From NCBI GenBank assembly GCA_037903475.1, contig JBAJFG010000101.1:124001-188000 (forward strand): 64,000 nt of DNA, given 5' to 3'. Positions 46,040 to 57,432 of this stretch are shown here, one piece after another (the first letter of the stretch is position 1; every line of letters begins with the position of its first letter). A program made the translations under genes and the position numbers. Source of the DNA: Ancylostoma caninum (taxonomy: Eukaryota > Nematoda > Chromadorea > Rhabditida > Ancylostomatidae). The notes below the pieces were generated by a model. The model saw only the letters and a list, made by a program, of their open reading frames with translations, made no database searches and was not told where the DNA came from.

Positions 46040-46413
46040 TAGTGCCTATGATTCTGGCTCGTTACGTGTCTCGAACTCTAAATCATTTTCGGAAGAAAGG
46101 TGTAACTCATCACAGAGAGAAGCACAGAATAATCGGACAACGGATCCGAGACCAACGTTTAAGACACCATAGTCGAAAGCGGCTTCGCTGCTGACGGTGA
46201 TTTTCTGCGAAGCTGCATAACTCACAGCCGCGGAGAAACTACGTTTTGTCATGCTTAAAATAAAAAGGGCATCCAAATTAGCTATAGCATGATTTGGAGC
46301 TGGATAGGTCTTTCCGTGGTCAATCCGTTGCTACCCATATGAGCAGGAAATCCTCGAATTTTGCAGTGCTTGTAGGCCAGCCAACCATCGTAACAATTTC
46401 ATCTCCACCACAC

Positions 46414-46740
46414 TCAGCCGATTCCTTGGCGGCTGACCAATACGCAGCAATGCGAAAAATCGCATTGCGTGAAGTGAACCACGATCTTCTTGTCGTACAA
46501 CAATCCTGCCATCAAACGCCGATCCAACCAGGTAGAGTTAATTCGAACGACGACTTCATGGGCTAGGTTGCCACTGGCCAAGGGTATTGGGCCGAGATAT
46601 GTGAAGCGGTCTGTGGAAGCAGGCCTAAATTTTGATGAATAAGCACACATTCAGACCAGCTTTCTCGCATATGGATTTGGATTCATTCGCCAACATAATC
46701 TAAAGAGTCTCGAGGTTGTTTCTTGAAAACAAGGTGACTG
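46414..46740 (-). pseudogene. Non-LTR (LINE) reverse transcriptase C-terminal fragment
   Basis: The minus strand reads TDRFTYLGPI..SGNLAHEV, then RINSTW and LLYDKKI. This is the thumb region motif (YLGS-I-DG, EV-RI, W--R, GVLCD-KIP) that follows the RT core in many LINE proteins. Upstream on the same strand LANESKSICEKAGLNVC matches the preceding helix. Frameshift between them; no YxDD seen. Clade not assigned. Confidence 0.6.
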
Positions 46741-47052
46741 GTTTTGCGCTTAATGAGGGAGCTTAATGGCTGCTGTGTTTGATCAGCTTGATGCCCCGAT
46801 TCTAGTGATAAACGCGAAACGACGCACAATAAGCCGTTCAACCATAATCCAACTGATTGTGGCGGATACCAATAGCGCACGCTTACTCTGATAACTGGAT
46901 AAGGCAAACGCAGCAGAACCTGCCAAGCCAAACTTCTAAAAAATGGAAGGCAGACAATGCTGCGACGTGAAGTACTGGCACGATTACCCGAAACCACTGA
47001 CAACGAGCGAGAGCTCACCCGGCACTACTCAACACCGCATGTATCATGAGGC

Positions 47053-47376
47053 ATGCGATCGCGACAAGTCCTTAATCAGAAAATGCACGATTTTCTGAAT
47101 GACCAACGGACAAACGAGTCAAAGAATTTCAAACTTCAAAACATATGTCTAATAATTGTTGAAGACGCTGTTATCGGCCCTAATGAGTGAGTAAGTGATG
47201 TAGACTTACAAGCAAATGATTTTCGCTCCTCTTTCAGTTCAGCAGGCCTTCCATGTTATCGGTCGGCATTCGTGTGCTGGACTGTACGCTGTAACAAGCA
47301 TGGTAACTGTGGATTTTCTTCAAATATGCAACAATGCAGCGATTACGTTCATGTTGTGGGAATCATGCGACCATAA
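47053..47376 (+). CDS. Small two-exon gene model, Cys-rich C terminus, unknown
   Basis: Exon 1 47053-47186 from an ATG; exon 2 47238-47376 to TAA. The 51-nt intron has GTGAGTAAG at its start and CTCTTTCAG at its end, the typical nematode form, and the frame is open across the join (90 residues). Exon 1 carries a hydrophobic QNICLIIVEDAVIG. Exon 2 is Cys-rich (LPCYRSAFVCWTVRCNKHGNC...C), suggesting a secreted or extracellular part. The start is uncertain: an acceptor TTAATCAG at 47072-47079 would make exon 1 internal. Not matched to a family. Confidence 0.4.
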
Positions 47377-47758
47377 ACCCTTGTCACTACTTTGAAAGTG
47401 CGAAGGAATTTAGTAGCCGCGCTGGTACAAATGCAAATTGCCAGAATTGTAGAAGTGAGAGCTCTACTAGCGAAAACTCAGCATCGAGACTTGTAGGTGA
47501 AGCAAGAGAGAGAAGGAACTCTTGCCAGAATGCAAACAAATTTGTTCTCACCGCAGATTCGATACAAGGAACTCCCTTACTGCTATGACGATGGTACAAC
47601 CGCCACCCTCCAATTCAAGCTCGTACATGAGCCCCATTTCCTCACTCACTCCAGGGAATAGGCGAGAGATTTGAGAACAAGTCATAGACTTTCTACTTCG
47701 ACGAAAAATCTTGTAGGAATAGCAGGGAGTAACCAGGTGTTCTAGTTTTTCTTCCCGG

Positions 47759-48235
47759 TCACGTGTAAAGACTGTCCCACATTTCCATCGACAAAAATGG
47801 TTTGAGACAACATCCATAGGCTTCTGGGTTTTCACGCTTGTCAAATGTAACAATCTGGTCGGAACGTCCGCTGAACTTCGCGTGAGAAGACCGCAGCATT
47901 ACACGAAGAGGGAGGCAACACTTTACTGTAGTAGCTAGGAGAAAGTTCAATATGAAATGTTCGATTCGATGAAAAAGATTTTCACTGCAGCCAAAACGCC
48001 ATTGATGGCATACATTACTTATGGACTTCTCGGGTGACAAGACGAATTCTAGAAAGATTGTGAAGAAAGTGTGATTGTTAGCCATTGATTCACCCCCGAC
48101 TTTGTTCGCAAGAAAGGGTTTAGAGAGGACTTTAGGCTGAAGATTGAGAATGAGACCAATGACGCTGGAGTGCTGTGGAAACAGAGAACCATGCCTACAC
48201 GTTTGAGCAAAAGCCGTATGCATACCCCCTTCCAA
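47759..48235 (-). other. 158-codon minus-strand ORF, unrecognised
   Basis: Longest ORF in the area, with mixed, protein-like composition and four Cys, but no motif I can name and no clear splice sites. It may be a fragment of a decayed element or a chance ORF. Confidence 0.2.
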
Positions 48236-48332
48236 CTACTTCCAGTTAGAGAGCGGAAGCCTCGTCGCGCAACTGCCTGTGTCCATGTCTGGGGTTGGGA
48301 ATAGAAAGCACCTGACATTTATTATTTTGCCA

Positions 48333-48397
48333 AACGCTGGAACGCTGGTTGAGCTACTTTTCCGAACGCTTGGAACGCTGGTTGAGCTACTTTTCCG
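48333..48397. repeat. 33-bp tandem duplication
   Basis: AACGCTGGAACGCTGGTTGA..TTTTCCG twice, differing by one inserted T. Confidence 0.85.
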
Positions 48398-49570
48398 AGT
48401 TAAAGCCAGCATAGTTCTAAGCTGAAGGCATTGAAACGCTCCCCTAAAATTGGCGAAGAGTGATGGTACGTGATGGTGATTCATTCATTTCCTAATGTGC
48501 TTTCCTATTTTTAAGGAGTGAATTAAATATAATGTTAATGTTCCAAAAACCGTGAGAACTTTCCCTACAACCTAATAGAATTGAAGACAATGTATTTCTT
48601 ATTGACTATGTACTCAATAGCAGTTCCAGAAGAGTCAGAACTAAGGCCGCATTCACCGTGTGAGACAGTTTTAGCAAGACTGTCCGCCAGCACAGTATAT
48701 GAAATGAATGCTTGATTTTATAAGTGATCAGTTTGGCAGTCGGTATCTTAAAAAATTTATAGATCACTTCTCATCTTTTTTTTTCCTTTTTAAAGACACA
48801 CCATGCCCTTCCAATACCACTTCCTTGTTTTTTAATCGACTTTTACATTTTTATTCGAGAGCATTTTGTGAAATTACTCGTTGATCAAAGATCGTGTGAC
48901 GTCAGGATGCTGGCTCACAGCGGAGCCGCTAGAGCAGAAACAACTCGTAACACTGTGGAAGTATTAAGGGATTATGAAGCTAACAAATGCACTGAACATC
49001 GGTCTCTTAAGAGCTACCTCGTGATTATATAAAGCTGCAAATTGAGCCTTACGATGAAACAGGCTAACGATAACCTGGAAGCTGTAGCGAGAGCGAACAG
49101 GTGTCAAACCAGATGTGCATAAATAGCAACGTTTGGCATTCATGGTCCAATGATATGGAGGTATTCAAGGAAATACAAGGTGAAGTTTCTCGGTGAATGA
49201 TTTTTTCATTATTATTTAAGGATTTACCACCCTCAAAAATGAATGCCATCTTTCCACTGTTTTTCGCAAAACCACGCTGCTTACACCAAAGGAGCAGAGA
49301 GAGGATTCTACATGTCACTCACTGCGCATGGGATCACTCTCACACACCTCAAAAATCGCTCTGCCTTTAAAATAGCCAAAAATATGGGAGTCGTTGCTCT
49401 AATTAATGAAATTGCTGCCCTTGCTCGCAGAAAATCCTGGAAAGTGGTACGAGGCACCGTTCTTGTCCTAATCACGCTCTGAGTTCGCAAAATGAATTTC
49501 TAGTGTGATGTAACAACTTCTTCACAAGATTGAGAAACTAGCGGGGTCTATTTTCAGAAGAGTACGTGCA
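48398..49570. other. Intergenic, nothing recognised
   Basis: The ORF at 49243-49482 (plus, 79 codons) has no known domain. Confidence 0.35.
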
Positions 49571-49618
49571 GATACAATGAGGAGAGACTTGATGCAGCGA
49601 GTCTCTCCTAATTGTATC
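49571..49618. other. 19-bp stem hairpin
   Basis: GATACAATGAGGAGAGACT (49571-49589) pairs with AGTCTCTCCTAATTGTATC (49600-49618) with one mismatch, around a 10-nt loop. It is not followed by a T run. Could be a tiny MITE remnant or a structured RNA; shorter than most pre-miRNAs. Confidence 0.6.
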
Positions 49619-49952
49619 CTTGGGTGATTTTTCTACTTGATCAATAAACGTTCACGAACCTCTAGGTGTGAAGCATACTATCAGATATGTTAGACCATTC
49701 TGATTCCAAACATCTGCTTCATTTTGAAAATGCTAAAGAATGAAGAAAGTTATAAAGAAGCGACGAAAAAATCGTGGAATCGCAAACATTGCGCTGTTTC
49801 ATCAAGCGACCTTACTTGATCCCTTCCATTGGTTAGCACACTTGCTGCTTGAAAAAATGTTTAAATGTTAACATGATGTTGGAGACACCGTTCGCCAATT
49901 TATCGCCACTTACTTTCCAAGCATCTGACCTGCCCGCGTAATCAAATTAACG

Positions 49953-50025
49953 TTAAAGGCAGCACTCGACGAAATCCCTGACTCCGAGTTAAATCGCTAA
50001 TAGTGACATACATCAGAGTAATGAC
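49953..50025. mobile_element. TTAA MITE, left-end fragment
   Basis: TTAA (49953-49956) then AGGCAGCACTCGACGAAATC. Continues like the copy at 25016 (shared AATAGTGACATACAT) and then stops matching. Confidence 0.65.
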
Positions 50026-50118
50026 AGAGCAACAAAAATTTCAACAATCAGAGCGTTACACTGAGAATAGACAGTGCGGTCCAGCTCTATGTTTGGTCAA
50101 TTCATCACTCTGTCATTA

Positions 50119-50979
50119 CTCTGAAGCCCATTGGCGACCTATTTGGCGAGAGAATGTGCTTGGCAAGACATTTTACGGGAGAATGGGTCTAGAGTCTGTT
50201 CGGCGAGACAAAATGCGAGAGAATATGTTGACGACCTACTTTTCGTGTGTTTGGCAAGACAAATGGCAAGAGAAGATGTTGGCGACCTATTTTCCGGGTG
50301 TTTGGCAAGACAAATCGCAAGAGAATATGTTGACGACCCTTTTCCCTGGACAAACACATGCGACGCATCAGCTTTCGAGTCGATGAGTCGGTTCAATTAT
50401 CCAAGTTTGAGGTATGCATTCGGAAGGGAGTCGTACATTAGGGTGGTGGCGGTGTCAGTGCGAGGTCACCGCTAGGCAGGACTACAGCCTGATTTTTGCA
50501 TGAGGATATCTTCGCGGTCCTCGCCGCAATACGCACGACAGTGAGCAGCCGGCTGAATGAACACCATGGAGACGTCCACGTATTTCGTGCCTCCAGGCAG
50601 GGCATTGATGGATGCCATCGGTTCAACTGCTTGAGGAAGTACTTCACCCAAACCACTACCTGGATCTGACCATTCAATGTAAAGCTTGAACATTGTGGTA
50701 ATTTTGGAGATTTTGGAGATTTTTTTCCTCTCCTGACAATGAGAGGAAAGTACGTGGCGAAATCTCACGTACAATGTTAAAGCGCAATTTTTGCATGGCG
50801 ACCTAATTGGCAACATTTGTATGGCGACCTATTTGGCAAGGTTTGCCTGGCGACCCATTTGGCGGGACATCATGTTTGGCCAGACATTTGGCGGGGTTCG
50901 TTTGCCTGGCTCGTTTGCAAACCCGTTTCCTAGGTTGCCAAACAAACCTCGCCAAATGGGTCGCCAATCGACTTCAGAG
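50119..50979 (-). mobile_element. CTCTGAAG-TIR element, reverse copy
   Basis: Complete ends: CTCTGAAG at 50119 and CTTCAGAG at 50972-50979, flanked by TA and TG, compatible with a 2-bp target. Three 51-bp units (about 50190-50345), the unique centre, and three degenerate 26-bp units (50790-50860). It is the best single copy for a consensus. Confidence 0.85.
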
Positions 50980-51478
50980 TGGCTCATGCATTGCGTTCGA
51001 GAGAGGGATGTGTGTTCGTGTCTTCGATTTGAATTTCCTTGCAGGTCAGTCATGATTCTCTGTGTTCTTTGAACAGTTGTGATGTGCTGACAATGTACCT
51101 CACTGCTTGCAGTTTAACTCAGTGCCAAGGATTTCGACGGGTGCTACTTTCAAGGCTGTCCCGATGGTAGAGGGCATATTTGGATTACCTGTACCACGTC
51201 TTGCTTGAGAAAGAATATTCAAATCCTTGAAATCATGTTTAACACCAGATATTACTTCACTTTACTACTTTTTGCTTCTCAGTGTTTTATTGTTCTTTAG
51301 TAACGGCACAGATAGAACCACATAGTGTTAGGTGATCAAGAGCAACGCAACGAATCCTCAGTTTCGGTAATAAAGAGGCAAGAACTGAATTATCCGACGA
51401 ATGATGTCCTATTGAATAGAAGGATTGTGACAAGAAATTTTACTTTTTATAAATTAACAAGAGGGTCTGAAAACTAAC

Positions 51479-51895
51479 CTTGACGATTTCGATGTGGGAG
51501 TGCTTACAAGAAACAGTGTCACGAAGTCTGGTTCTGGGGTTTTGCTATACAGCTCTTGTGTAGTAGTGGTGGATGTCGTGGTTGTACTCGATTTCACATA
51601 GGTTGATTTGAAAGATGATGTTGCCGAGTCCGTTCCCTGGCGACTCCGTAGAGTTGTATTCTTTGCATGAGTGCCCACAACGCTTTTAGCGGGGTAAGAA
51701 TCGCTTTGCTGAGACTTCGAGAAGAAGAAAGGAGGGTTAGTAATACTTGGTCGTGTGCTAGTTGCGGGAATCACGCCTGTAGTCATTTGTGGCGTCCTGA
51801 TAGAAGATATATCATAAACAGGTTCCGGTATGTTGGCGAAAACCGCGGGAGATGATCTACTGTAGAAGACGTTGTCGGCGCAGTATGACTCCGCC
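51479..51895 (-). CDS. Ser/Thr-rich internal exon of an unknown host gene
   Basis: The minus strand has acceptor GTTTTCAG before 51895 and donor AAG/GTTAGT after 51479, with 139 codons open between them. The product is rich in Ser and Thr, with a run of alternating Ser/Thr (SSTTTTSTTTT) and Cys near the start (AESYCADNVFYS). This looks like the stalk of a secreted or membrane glycoprotein. Neighbouring exons were not identified: downstream lies the CTCTGAAG element, upstream nothing clear. Confidence 0.5.
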
Positions 51896-52544
51896 CTGAA
51901 AACATTAAATTCATAATTAAATAGCATGTAGATAGTGGTTAATTCATAGAACAGGGTGAAATCAGGGAATGGATCTCTTAGTCCAACCAAAAATTTTGCT
52001 GTCACTAGTTAACTTTGCAATAAAGAAATGAAATTAAAGATTTTGAACAATCGAGGTGACTGATGAGGCGATTTTCAACTAGCTGAAACGAAACACTTAG
52101 CTTGGAGAAGCAATGCTTTGAATTTGGGTGTAATGGCAAGACACCGCCATCTTTGGCACTGTACACCCGTAAAATACGCAGACCCCAATATAGAGCGATA
52201 CTGTAATGTAATGCTCTTGACCTACGCTCAAGAGCATTTTGTAGAGAAAATTTTCAATGGTGAACAATCCAATGACACACAATTGTCTTTAAGAAAACAA
52301 TCCTATCTTCATCCCGGCAGACATTTTCTTCAATATGCAAGCCTAATACTTAGTAGACAAACTTTAAATTTAGAAAGTAGTGTGGCTCTTTAGAGTTGCA
52401 CATTGCCTTATGCAGCCTGTGACGCTGATTTCGACTCCATTTTGAAAATCGGCCAAACTGCTCTTTCTGACGAGTTATACCCATTTTTGACATTGTGCGT
52501 GTGGCAGTTGTAAAATGATTTTCTGTATTTGTTATCTCTTTTAG

Positions 52545-52729
52545 ACAAATCCCGATGTTTTGACCACTATGTTTCATTCTTCAGCAGAATTCGAACCTGC
52601 GAATGCCTTTCTGATGAGAGACAGATTTAATTTTGCGCTAATAGACCTCTTTGTGCGCTCGTTGGGTCCGCTAGAGACGGTTATGAGAGAAGGCATGGCA
52701 GACATGGCATACGAAACGAGGAAAGAACT
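52545..52729 (+). CDS. Possible host exon ending at an RTE junction
   Basis: Acceptor CTCTTTTAG (52536-52544) and a frame open for about 61 codons with protein-like content (RDRFNFALIDLFVRSLGPLE, then MREGMADMAYETRKE). At about 52728 the sequence passes straight into RTE endonuclease coding sequence in another frame, so the exon appears truncated by the insertion. Family not recognised; it might instead be part of another element. Confidence 0.35.
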
Positions 52730-53330
52730 TTGCTCCTTGACCACGCCGAAGCTGATTTGGATGTAGCAAGCACGTCTTCTGAGAAGAAGGATGAATATCT
52801 CATTACACATCGCAGTGGAGGCTGCGCGACGCAAATCGACTACATCCTCGTGCGTCGCAAGGAACTGAAGAACGTCATCGATGCTGAAGTGATACCCTCG
52901 GATAGTATTGCACCACAACACCATCTCTCTGTTATGGACATGCGCCTTCAACATCGACACCCGAAACGACCACAAGTTTTGTTGGAACGATATAGTATAG
53001 TATAGAGAAGCGAATCCGAAACAAAAGAAAACAGTTGCAGCTGCAAAGGCGGCACGATACAGAGCCTTGCACGAAGAGTTAGATAGCGCCGAGGGAAAGA
53101 AGAAGATCTACCGTATGGCCAAATCACAACGTGCATTTCAGGATCTTGGGCATGTTGTGCAGATCGAAGACAATAACGGACTTCTACTCCATCGTCTTTT
53201 CGACACACTCAGGACCAGTAATACCGATCAAAAAGGAGGAGGTTGCAGCTGCTCTAGCTAGGAAGAAGAAAGGAAAGTCACGTGGCTCAGATTATCTGCC
53301 ATCTGGAATCTGGAAGATAGCAGGAGGTGC
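52730..53330 (+). pseudogene. RTE-type LINE fragment: endonuclease end to RT start
   Basis: RLLDHAEADLDVAST-like start, then YLITHRSGG, TQIDYILVRRKELKNV and SIAPQHHLSVMDMRL, the C-terminal half of the apurinic-type endonuclease with its terminal catalytic region (QHH in place of SDHR/QHR). Then the linker to the RT (LHEELDSAEGKKKIYRMAKS) and ARKKKGKSRGSDYLPSGIWK, the block before RT motif 1. 5'-truncated, several frameshifts, ends near 53330-53520. Confidence 0.8.
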
Positions 53331-53739
53331 AGGACTGATGCGCTCTTTATTTTGTTGTCCTCTCAGATGTGGTTTGGAAAACAAGTCAGATTCGAAAGCT
53401 CACCCACTTTGCCCCACAAACAGGAGATCACACTTTAAACTGCTCCCCACTGTGCGCTGGAAATGTTCAACATATGACTTCCAGAGGCCGAATAACGGCG
53501 TGGCCGTGGCCAGATTTGGCCCCTGACATATACACGTACGTGTACGGAATCTAACGGAACTCTCATAGATCATAGAACAATTTCACAAATAAGGGCTATT
53601 CCATGTGTTAGAAACAAATGTCATATTCATTTTGCACCAAACCCTCGTTTTTGTGAAATTACGGTGGGTGGCGGAAAATGTGCGAAGTCCGTCGCCATGT
53701 AACCAGCCTTTAATGGCTACGAAAGCAGCCATTTCGACA

Positions 53740-53900
53740 TTCGAATATCATTCCCTCGAAATCATTCGAACAAATGGGTAATATTCAAGCTGGAAATTTT
53801 GGAAGTATACGAGTTTGAATATTCAAATATTACCGTCTTCGAAAATTCGATTATCCGAGTATTCGAATAGTCGGATTTTTGAATAATCCAGTATTTTAAC
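53740..53900. repeat. Decayed ATTCGAATA cluster
   Basis: Scattered ATTCGAATA, TATTCAAATATT and ATTCGATTATCCG. Related in motif to the subterminal arrays of the hAT-like element at 7091-9298, but without its ends. Confidence 0.5.
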
Positions 53901-54639
53901 AAATTTTACCTGCTAAGTATTAGGTTGGTGTTAACATTCTTGCTTGATTTCTAAAGGCTGCAATTTCTTTCAGATATAAATTCTCTTCCGTGGTAAGAAA
54001 GCTATGATGGGTGGGGGACCAGCATGAGTGACCAGCAGTAATTGCATGCTTTCATCACGTGACTTAGTTATAGACAGTGCTCGCCAGGATGCGAAGCCGA
54101 CGGGGCATTCGGTCGATGTTTCGCCATAGGCGCATAGACGTAGTGGAAGTCGGAAGCAGTCAGGATTTCGCGGTGGGACCAGCGGCTAGCAGTTTCGAGC
54201 AGAAGCTAGCAGACAGTGTTTACAGGTATTTGACGTTGTATAGAAGCAATCCACACACGGGTGGATTCAGGGGATGGACTCCCTGTTTTTGCAGTGTCGG
54301 AACGATTCATACATTCTGTCCGGGCGTGCGTATGTTCACGCATGCGTGCGTGGGTGTGCTTGCGTGTCTGCAGATTTTATCCTACACATCCGACCAGAAA
54401 CCCTACATTCAAGCGACTGGGAGGTACAAGGGAGGCGGTTCGGAGTCGCCTCCAACAAGTAAGCTCCATCGTCCACTCCCAGGAAGCCCGGCTAACTTCC
54501 TGCTGAAACACTTCACCGTCCTACGGGGATATAGAGCACAGCAAGCTATCTCATGTCAGCTTAAAATTTCTTAATACTCGACACAGCAATAATAGAGAGT
54601 GTTTCCCTGATCTCGGAAGAGTCATTGGTACGGCAGCGC
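53901..54639. other. Spacer between RTE copies
   Basis: The 165-codon ORF at 54077-54574 is GC-rich and overlapped by other open frames in the same strand; not believed. A GCGTGCGTG-rich patch lies near 54325-54370. Confidence 0.4.
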
Positions 54640-56140
54640 CAGTGAGGACGAGATCCGAGGGGTTATCTAGGCTGCCTAAAACCAGAAGGACTATGATAAC
54701 GGTCTGTGCCTTCAACGCACGCACGCACGTTTACATCAGAAAAACGGAACGGCCATATCCGAATGCTCCAGCTATGCATATCTAGGTCGGGAAGTCAACA
54801 TGATAAACGACCTCGCTCCAGAGCTGGGCAGGAGGAAACGAGCGGCTTGGGGAGCTTTCAAGATAATCGAGGACGTAGTGAAGACGTGCCCATTTCTTCA
54901 ACACAACCGTTCTCCCTGCTTTAACGTATGCCTCAGGAACTTGGCGCTGTGCAAGCAGGATGAGAACGCGGTCAGCGTCATCGAACGCTCTATCAAGAGG
55001 GTGATGGTAGGAATAACCCCTCACGCAAGTGAAGGCAGGAAAAAGGAGTTCCACCCGGCGTCAACAGTCGAAGATTAGGGACGCTGCCGCTTACGCCAAG
55101 CTGAGTAAGATCAGGTGGACCAGACACGTGATACGTCTTAACGACAACCGTTGGACAGGAGCCGTCAGCGACTGGACTCCACGGAACGTTAAAGGCAGCA
55201 CCCACGGAAATTTTTGATTAGAAAAACTCAGCGTATTCCAAAGGTATCGGAGGTGCTGAACACTTTCATAAAGTGGAGTATTTCTGATGGCACGAAAAAC
55301 GTTGTTTCTGGATGCTCATGGCCAGGTTAGGTGTAGCAGCTGTGGTCGAGTTGCATGGGGCATGGGATGGGGATTGAAATCAAAAGATCAATAATGCCGT
55401 TTTTTCACCACTTGGATATTAGCGCAATCAGTTATTTGTTCTAAATCACAGGCTTTCTGCACCTCAGCAAGATAAGTAACCACTGGACAATGTGTAGCAC
55501 TCAGCAAAGAAGTCGTTAAGAAATCAAAGGATCGTGAAATCTTCTAATGGGGGAAAATTTGGAGGAAATTGACATTCCAAAGAAAAGTAGTTCGAACTCT
55601 TGCCAAACAGCTTCACATTTCGTAAAGTGTAAATGAGAAGGCATTCCAGCTAATAAAACTAGCGGAAAGTTAAAAAAATCATCGAAAGAACCACAAAGGG
55701 AAGAAACGACTGGATTTCACCGAGATTGTAGCAAAACAGCTGTTTCTATTGCAATTCGCGCAGCAAAGAAGTAGCGGAAAACTCGTCCAAGTTTACCGCT
55801 GGCACAAGGATGTACCTGTTACTGCGCTGAACGCAGTGGGTTTCCGTTGCTGTTACTGCATAGAAACTATTCGGAGTGCGGTAAAGAATCAGGAAGTGTG
55901 AAAATCTGAGAAGCCAAAGTTTCCGTGGGTGCTGCCTTTAAGCGCACAACAGGAAGACCAGCGACCCGATGGTCAGACTTCTTCACGAAGTCCTTCAAGT
56001 AAAGATACAATGCTCTTCGTGTCCCTCGAACGGACAGAATCCATTGGACGACTCTGGCACGGGAGAGGGACAAATGGAAGGATTGCTGGCGTCCGCTAGG
56101 TATATCCGAAGATCGACGGGAGTCAAGGCGATCAAGGTGA
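54640..56140 (+). pseudogene. RTE-type LINE, internally deleted, split by a TTAA MITE
   Basis: Begins with the endonuclease start (RRTMITVCAFNART at about 54688), then jumps directly to the RT C-terminal region: SECSSYAYLGREVNMI, NDLAPELGRRKRAAWGAFK, KIRWTRHVIRLNDNRW and SDWTPRNVK up to 55192. After the MITE (55193-55937) the frame resumes with RTTGRPATRWSDFFTKS, IHWTTLARERDKWKDCWRPL and stops at TGA 56138-56140. The EN middle and RT catalytic core are deleted. Confidence 0.85.
55189..55941. mobile_element. TTAA MITE, complete copy (piggyBac-like target)
   Basis: TTAA at 55189-55192 and 55938-55941. Tips AGGCAGCACCCACGGAAATT and, inverted, AGGCAGCACCCACGGAAACT, nearly identical. 745 bp, no transposase. 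Removing one TTAA plus the element joins ...CCACGGAACG to TTAAGCGCACAACAGG in frame in the RTE protein, which proves the ends and the 4-bp target duplication. Confidence 0.92.
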
Positions 56141-56480
56141 TAGAAGCAATGTGCGGAGCAGAGTCGTCCCTCTGCTGGAGCTTTGTTATTGACTCCACAC
56201 AAATTTGGCGACGTTGGACGATAAACACCTAGAAAAAATGTGTGCATCCGTAGCGATAGGATTCACTCGCTTTCCTCGCCTGGGATATGCTTTTTGCGCA
56301 CCTCTTATTGAGGTCCCATGGGGACTACGCAGCCTGAGGATCCGTATGTCTTCAAGGAGGGCAGTACAATCAAATACACAGGATGAACGAACGAAGTGCG
56401 CGTCATCATAAGCTGTTGTGACATTTTCTGACACCAGCTGTGCAACTGACCAAGCTTTCTAAATGTTTCCGAACTTTCTT
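56141..56480. other. Spacer after the RTE, nothing recognised
   Basis: ORFs on both strands overlap without signature; 3' untranslated RTE sequence may occupy the start. Confidence 0.4.
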
Positions 56481-56576
56481 CCATTACTTACGAGATTTAC
56501 AAAGCTGCGGGTGCACTGATTACGGACAGATGTGCCAGGACTTCGTAGCTCACAATCAGAAAAACATCAGGATTGG

Positions 56577-56895
56577 TGTCCATCGAAAGGTGCGCCGTGG
56601 TCTAAGAGTGGGAAGATGGGAAAATGCCAAAATATGGGTCCATCGATGGAGAAAGTGTCAGCCGTGGCACAGTAGTGGGGAAAACGCCAGGATGCGAGTC
56701 CATCGATGAAAATTGAATTCGCAGAGCCCATTAGTGGGTAAACGTCAGGGAACGAGTCCACGGATGGACTGGGTCTGCGCTGGCCCATTGGTGGAGAAAA
56801 CGCCAAGCTACGGGTCCACGGGTGGAGAATGAGTCCGCCGTGGCCCAATAGTGGGAAGAACGCCAAGATGCATGTCTGCAGGTGGAGTATGGGCA
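56577..56895 (-). repeat. 60-bp minisatellite, left arm (about 5 units)
   Basis: Units like CGCCGTGGCCCAATAGTGGG..AACGCCA..GGTCCA: the reverse complement of the right array. Fewer and more diverged units than the right arm. Confidence 0.85.
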
Positions 56896-57317
56896 CGCTA
56901 AGCTCTCATTCGTTTCTCAGTCGAGCACCTCTCCTTCCTCCCGGTACATTGAAGCAGAAGCTCATCAGGTGGACTATCTCAGTAAGGTGAAGCTTGGTTC
57001 AATTCAGGTGATTATTCGCACGGCATTGGTTGCACTGTATTGTTCACAAGTACTAAGGCCACGTGAAAGATACTTCTGTGCAGAGTTGGGATTGGTTGTT
57101 CATACCAGGTCCATACGCACGTAAGAAAGTGACAAAAAAAGAGTAGGTAGTATCGTTGCATCGAAATTAGCTTTACATGTAGCTGCGTGATTAGGAATTT
57201 GCAAGCAAGCCTAGGATGGCGAGAAGGCTCCACGCCCAACGTTGAGGAGGCGGCCAGACCCCTAGAATAAATGTACTCAATTTACAGGGAGGATCTTGTT
57301 TTTGAGCTCAGCTAATG

Positions 57318-57432
57318 ATTTGTTTTGCTTATTTGCTAATTTTCTGAGCCTTTCCCATGTGTGAAGCTTTTGCACATACTTAATTGGCTGCCACACCCCA
57401 CTTTCTAGCGTCCCGAAGGGGAGCTAGTTAGT
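57318..57432. repeat. Inner inverted repeat, left
   Basis: Pairs with 58668-58790. Shared GTTTTGCTT, AATTTTCT, AAGCTTTTGCACAT, TGGCTGCC, CACCCC and CTTTCTA-CGTCCCGAAGGGG. Confidence 0.8.

Noticed and set aside
53922..53945. Mariner-like TAGGTTGGTG terminus
   Set aside because: Only about 10 bp match, with no partner end or transposase trace.
54077..54574. 165-codon ORF
   Set aside because: GC-rich with other frames also open, no motif, between two RTE fragments.
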